8,878 bases of DNA from UBA5266 sp002411545 (GTDB taxonomy: Bacteria; Bacteroidota; Bacteroidia; Bacteroidales; WCHB1-69), in NCBI GenBank assembly GCA_028693085.1, contig JAQUWC010000079.1, forward strand, positions 1 to 8,878. Reading direction: 5' to 3'. The notes under the pieces were generated by a model. It did no database searches, was not told where the DNA came from, and saw only the letters and a list, made by a program, of their open reading frames with translations. Position 1 is the first letter of the stretch, and each line of letters starts with the position of its first letter. The translations under genes were made by a program, and so were the position numbers. Shown here piece after piece: positions 6,471-8,878 of the stretch.

Positions 6471-7199
6471 TTAATTTGTGGTATCGTTCGCCGTAGTATT
6501 TTTTATCCTTCTGTTATAATCATTTTGCACTAATGATCTACTAATCTCTGTGCCATGTGAGGGCATAAAAAGTGAACAATTTGTCTCCAATAATCTACCC
6601 CAGCTTTTTATCATCAGGTCCTTATCCGCTGAAAAGGGAGGAAATACAGACCATTTAAATACTCCAAACATAGTATCCCCAACTATTGCTATTTCGTCAT
6701 CTATAATCACACTCAAGGATCCATTTGTATGTCCGGGGGTGTGTGTTAAGTACGCATTGAAACCTATTTCATTCAACTTATAATCCGAATCAACTATAAT
6801 ATCAGGCATACATGGTTCAAATTTAATCAATGACGGAGAAATAAATTTACTTAGCATATTAACCATAGGTTTCGTAATGAAAGTAGTCCCTTTGGGAATT
6901 ATAGCATCTCCTTTTGATAAGCATATGGCATCATCCTTATGAATGATTACAGTAGATTTATATTTCGCTTTTATCTTATTAGCATTTGCTGCATGGTCAA
7001 AATGCGCATGTGTTAAAATCAAATAATCAATAGTCTTTATATTAAGTTTATCAAGTTGTCGTTGAAGTTTAGGCCATAAACGGGAAACGGAAGTATCAAC
7101 CAATATGTTTATTTTACCATTAGTCAATAAGAACACATTGCTTCTTCCGGAAAGAATCCGGATCACTTTATATCCACTTTTTGTTACCCATTCTTTCAT
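6471..7199 (-). CDS. Metallo-beta-lactamase-fold hydrolase
   Basis: This 242-residue cytoplasmic protein has the full two-metal site of the metallo-beta-lactamase superfamily: HAHFDH (H64, H66, D68, H69), H157 in HTPGHTNGS, D175 in GDTMFG and H215 in PSHG. The order and spacing are those of glyoxalase II-like and lactonase-like hydrolases, and no signal peptide is present, so it is more likely a general hydrolase than a secreted beta-lactamase. The substrate cannot be read from the sequence. It is convergent with the T9SS gene (137-base gap), and is separated from the NucS-like gene upstream by a hairpin-containing spacer, so it may be an independent cassette. Confidence 0.9.
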   Translation of the reverse strand: MKEWVTKSGYKVIRILSGRSNVFLLTNGKINILVDTSVSRLWPKLQRQLDKLNIKTIDYLILTHAHFDHAANANKIKAKYKSTVIIHKDDAICLSKGDAIIPKGTTFITKPMVNMLSKFISPSLIKFEPCMPDIIVDSDYKLNEIGFNAYLTHTPGHTNGSLSVIIDDEIAIVGDTMFGVFKWSVFPPFSADKDLMIKSWGRLLETNCSLFMPSHGTEISRSLVQNDYNRRIKNTTANDTTN

Positions 7200-7235
7200 T
7201 ATGAATTTTCCTATATTTAGTTTTGAGTTATGGCG

Positions 7236-7305
7236 TTCAACTTTGGGGGTATGATTAGTAAGGGATTGCGTGGCTAATCACAATCAAAGTACACGAAAAG
7301 TTGAA
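7236..7305. repeat. Two-step inverted repeat in the spacer between the hydrolase and NucS-like genes
   Basis: TTCAACTTT (7236-7244) pairs with AAAGTTGAA (7297-7305), and nested inside TGATTAG (7252-7258) pairs with CTAATCA (7274-7280). The spacer (7200-7374) also carries direct copies of GTTATGG at 7227-7233 and 7360-7366. No T-run follows the stem in the leftward direction, so it does not look like a simple terminator. Hairpin plus boundary repeats recall an integron attC site or a degenerate cassette junction, but the fit to attC core boxes is only partial. Confidence 0.45.
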
Positions 7306-7374
7306 GCGGGATATAAGCATTCGCATAAACCACTGAGCCGACAAATTTTTATGTCACTTGTTATGGGTTGGGCT

Positions 7375-8421
7375 TTATTCAATTTTCAATCCTTCGGTTT
7401 TAATTCTCTCAATCATTTTTTTCAAAATTTCTAAGTATTTTTCAATATCTGAAATCGTAATTCCCTTTTCGAGGCTCCATTTAAAATTTAATTTCTTCTG
7501 TTCAAACTTGCCAAAACTTTTTAGTTCTTTTCTATAAAAATCTACAACAGAATCAGAATTATTTACTTTTTTACTTATAAGTTGCAAATTAGTATATAAA
7601 CTTTGCTTAAATACTGAATTCGTTGGATATCCTTCACATAAACTTATATTTTCATTATCTATTAATAAATTCAATGAGAAGCCTTTAGCTCCCCAGCGAA
7701 ACACAAGCTTTTCTTGTTCAGCAAACTTAAAAATATTTTCAAATACTAGTTTTCCTATATTATCCAATGATTCAACAAATTTACCTTTGTCCGTCTTTGG
7801 TAGTTGCGTTGATGAACTAATTTTTGTCCGGATAAATTCTTCGTCGCCAACAACAAAATCGCTTGAAATCATTTTATTGTCAGTTTTATTCACAAAATAT
7901 TTAAACTCCACACAGTAAACATCAAGTCCTTTTTTTCGTAAATACATTGATGTTTGCTTAATTTCAGGAGTAATCTTTGATGCAACAATTACTAATTTGG
8001 AACTTTTGTTCCAAGAAAGTTGCTCTTCAGCATCTGATTTATAATACTCGTGGTGATAATCTTCCAAATTAGCATCCTCTCCTGAATAATTTTGATAAAT
8101 TTCGTTTAGTTGTTCATAATCCAAATTGTCAACAAACGAAGCGTATTCAATCAATTGAGCAAGCGTTTCCCGTGGAGTTTTTCCTCTTTTCAATTCGATT
8201 ACAACCGTATTTCCAAATTGATCAACTCCAAGTAAATCAATAAATGTGTTCAAGTTGGTTGCTACTTGCCTACCAATTATCAGAATTTTTGAATTATCGA
8301 AAAAATATTCCGGATTCTTTTCAAGAAGAATCTCCAAATCAATTTCTTTGTTCTCCTCTTTGAATTCTTGTTCCTTGAATTGAACAAATTTCCCGTTTTT
8401 ATCTATCGTGAATAATTTCAT
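7375..8421 (-). CDS. NucS-like (DUF91) PD-(D/E)XK nuclease-fold protein
   Basis: This 348-residue protein carries a nuclease-like domain at about residues 25-100 and further conserved-looking sequence to about 200. The motif is D62, then E76-L-K78 in VVIELKRG, with Q89 and Y93 in LAQLIEYASF. The D-to-E distance of 14, and the Q and Y placed 11 and 15 residues after the lysine, match the active-site layout of the archaeal mismatch endonuclease NucS. The N-terminal NucS-type DNA-binding domain is absent; instead there is an unrecognised C-terminal region (about 205-348). DNA cleavage in defence or repair is plausible but unproven. The gene sits alone between hairpin spacers and is bracketed by GTTATGGG (7360-7367) and CCCATAAC (8449-8456). 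Confidence 0.82.
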   Translation of the reverse strand: MKLFTIDKNGKFVQFKEQEFKEENKEIDLEILLEKNPEYFFDNSKILIIGRQVATNLNTFIDLLGVDQFGNTVVIELKRGKTPRETLAQLIEYASFVDNLDYEQLNEIYQNYSGEDANLEDYHHEYYKSDAEEQLSWNKSSKLVIVASKITPEIKQTSMYLRKKGLDVYCVEFKYFVNKTDNKMISSDFVVGDEEFIRTKISSSTQLPKTDKGKFVESLDNIGKLVFENIFKFAEQEKLVFRWGAKGFSLNLLIDNENISLCEGYPTNSVFKQSLYTNLQLISKKVNNSDSVVDFYRKELKSFGKFEQKKLNFKWSLEKGITISDIEKYLEILKKMIERIKTEGLKIE

Positions 8422-8447
8422 ATTGTACTGTTGTCTTTTTTAGCCTT

Positions 8448-8590
8448 GCCCATAACGTTTTGCGGCTTGGCGTAGTGGCGGATTTTTAGCACAAAAGTTC
8501 AATCGAAGAGCTGCACTTGAACCTACCACAAAACTGTCATACGAAGCACTGAACCCGCCATTACGCCAAACCGCTGTTGTGCGTTCGGCG
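8448..8590. repeat. Large imperfect hairpin element, attC-like, upstream of NucS-like gene
   Basis: Two 20-base arms, 8462-8481 and 8555-8574, are reverse complements at 18 of 20 positions. Inside, GTTCAA (8497-8502) pairs with TTGAAC (8517-8522). The left boundary reads GCCCATAACG and the right GTTGTGCGTTCGGC. The element is clearly richer in G+C than its surroundings. A leftward frame of 96 codons (8440-8730) runs through it and the next hairpin, but its composition follows the repeat and it has no protein-like features. From memory, similar elements recur between genes in Bacteroidota genomes; I cannot check this here. Confidence 0.6.
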
Positions 8591-8630
8591 TTCATCTTTC
8601 GTCCTGATTTTCTGTCGGTTGCGGGTTGGA

Positions 8631-8699
8631 ACAGACACACTCTTTGCCAAGTTTTGGCTTGTGGGTCGGCTGGTGCGACTTGGCAATGTGTGTGGCTGT
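8631..8699. repeat. Second imperfect hairpin element, GC-richer
   Basis: Arms 8631-8652 and 8678-8699 are reverse complements at 19 of 22 positions, with ACAG at the outer end and TTGCCAAGT at the inner end of the left arm. The 25-base loop is G/T-rich. It lies about 55 bases to the right of the first hairpin element, so the pair may form one compound repeat or two adjacent recombination sites. The short leftward frames across it (8440-8730 and 8592-8780) look spurious; the second also overlaps the partial gene at the right edge in another frame. Confidence 0.55.
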
Positions 8700-8713
8700 G
8701 AAGCGTTGGCATA

Positions 8714-8878
8714 TTATTGACTTTTTGCATTTTGGATTACAAAGTTTGAAAACATTTTCAATAGGTCTAAAAAGAGCCAAATAGATAAAAAAGTTAAATA
8801 CAAAATAAGTCCACTTAAAATCGTTTTAAAGCTAATGGATGTACTAAAAAATGTCCATTCTTTTATATTGGCTGGTTC
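8714..8878 (-). CDS. C-terminal end of a probable membrane protein (partial)
   Basis: A leftward open frame enters from the right edge and ends at a TAA at 8714-8716, giving the last 54 residues of a longer protein. The segment begins EPANIKEWTFF and contains one strongly hydrophobic stretch (about residues 20-40 of the fragment, ILSGLILYLTFLSIWLFLDLL), followed by a short polar tail ending in QNAKSQ. The clean frame and membrane-helix composition support a real gene over the competing frames here. The family is not recognised, and the start lies outside the window. Its stop falls just outside the second hairpin element. Confidence 0.55.
   Translation of the reverse strand, partial: EPANIKEWTFFSTSISFKTILSGLILYLTFLSIWLFLDLLKMFSNFVIQNAKSQ

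Noticed and set aside
6550..6783. Rightward 77-codon frame
   Set aside because: Antisense to the metallo-beta-lactamase-fold gene with its complete metal-binding set.
7218..7225. Rightward TAGTTTTG, a match to the TAnnTTTG -7 box
   Set aside because: No TTTG at the right upstream distance and no rightward gene follows.
8440..8780. Leftward frames of 96 and 62 codons
   Set aside because: Both run through the hairpin repeats, and their residues are explained by the repeat DNA. The longer frame may be a commonly mis-annotated repeat translation. The second overlaps the more convincing partial membrane-protein end.

Overview
The window looks like an accessory stretch of a Bacteroidota chromosome. 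Four things point there: very A+T-rich DNA, a promoter-like TATCTTTG -7 box with an upstream TTTG, starts without clear Shine-Dalgarno sequences, and an exported protein ending in a type A Por/type IX secretion (T9SS) sorting domain. Genus cannot be read from this. No rRNA, tRNA, CRISPR array, transposase or integrase was seen.

Left part (1-1883): two leftward genes one base apart encode a Bro-N/DinD-like protein and a membrane methyltransferase of the isoprenylcysteine/phospholipid methyltransferase type. A Bacteroidota-type promoter lies about 300 bases upstream of the first.

Centre (1884-6333): this is the most interesting part. A leftward pair encodes an ECF-type sigma factor and an overlapping four-helix membrane protein, probably its anti-sigma factor. 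Divergent from it is a rightward series: a 114-residue peptide with five cysteines at exact three-residue spacing near its C-terminus, a small membrane protein, a radical SAM/SPASM enzyme with an N-terminal PqqD-like (RRE) domain, and a T9SS cargo protein. I read this as an uncharacterised RiPP (ribosomally made, post-translationally modified peptide) locus: the radical SAM enzyme would bind the leader through its RRE and modify the CxxCxxCxxCxxC core, the small membrane protein may give immunity or export, and the sigma/anti-sigma pair may control expression. The enzyme assignment is solid; the coupling of the parts is inference.

Right part (6471-8878): two leftward genes, a metallo-beta-lactamase-fold hydrolase and a NucS-like (DUF91) nuclease-fold protein, are separated by hairpin-forming spacers with GTTATGG-type sequences. 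Upstream of the nuclease gene are two larger, GC-richer imperfect hairpins that carry only spurious reading frames. They resemble mobile-cassette or attC-like repeats. The right edge holds the last 54 codons of a leftward gene for a probable membrane protein.
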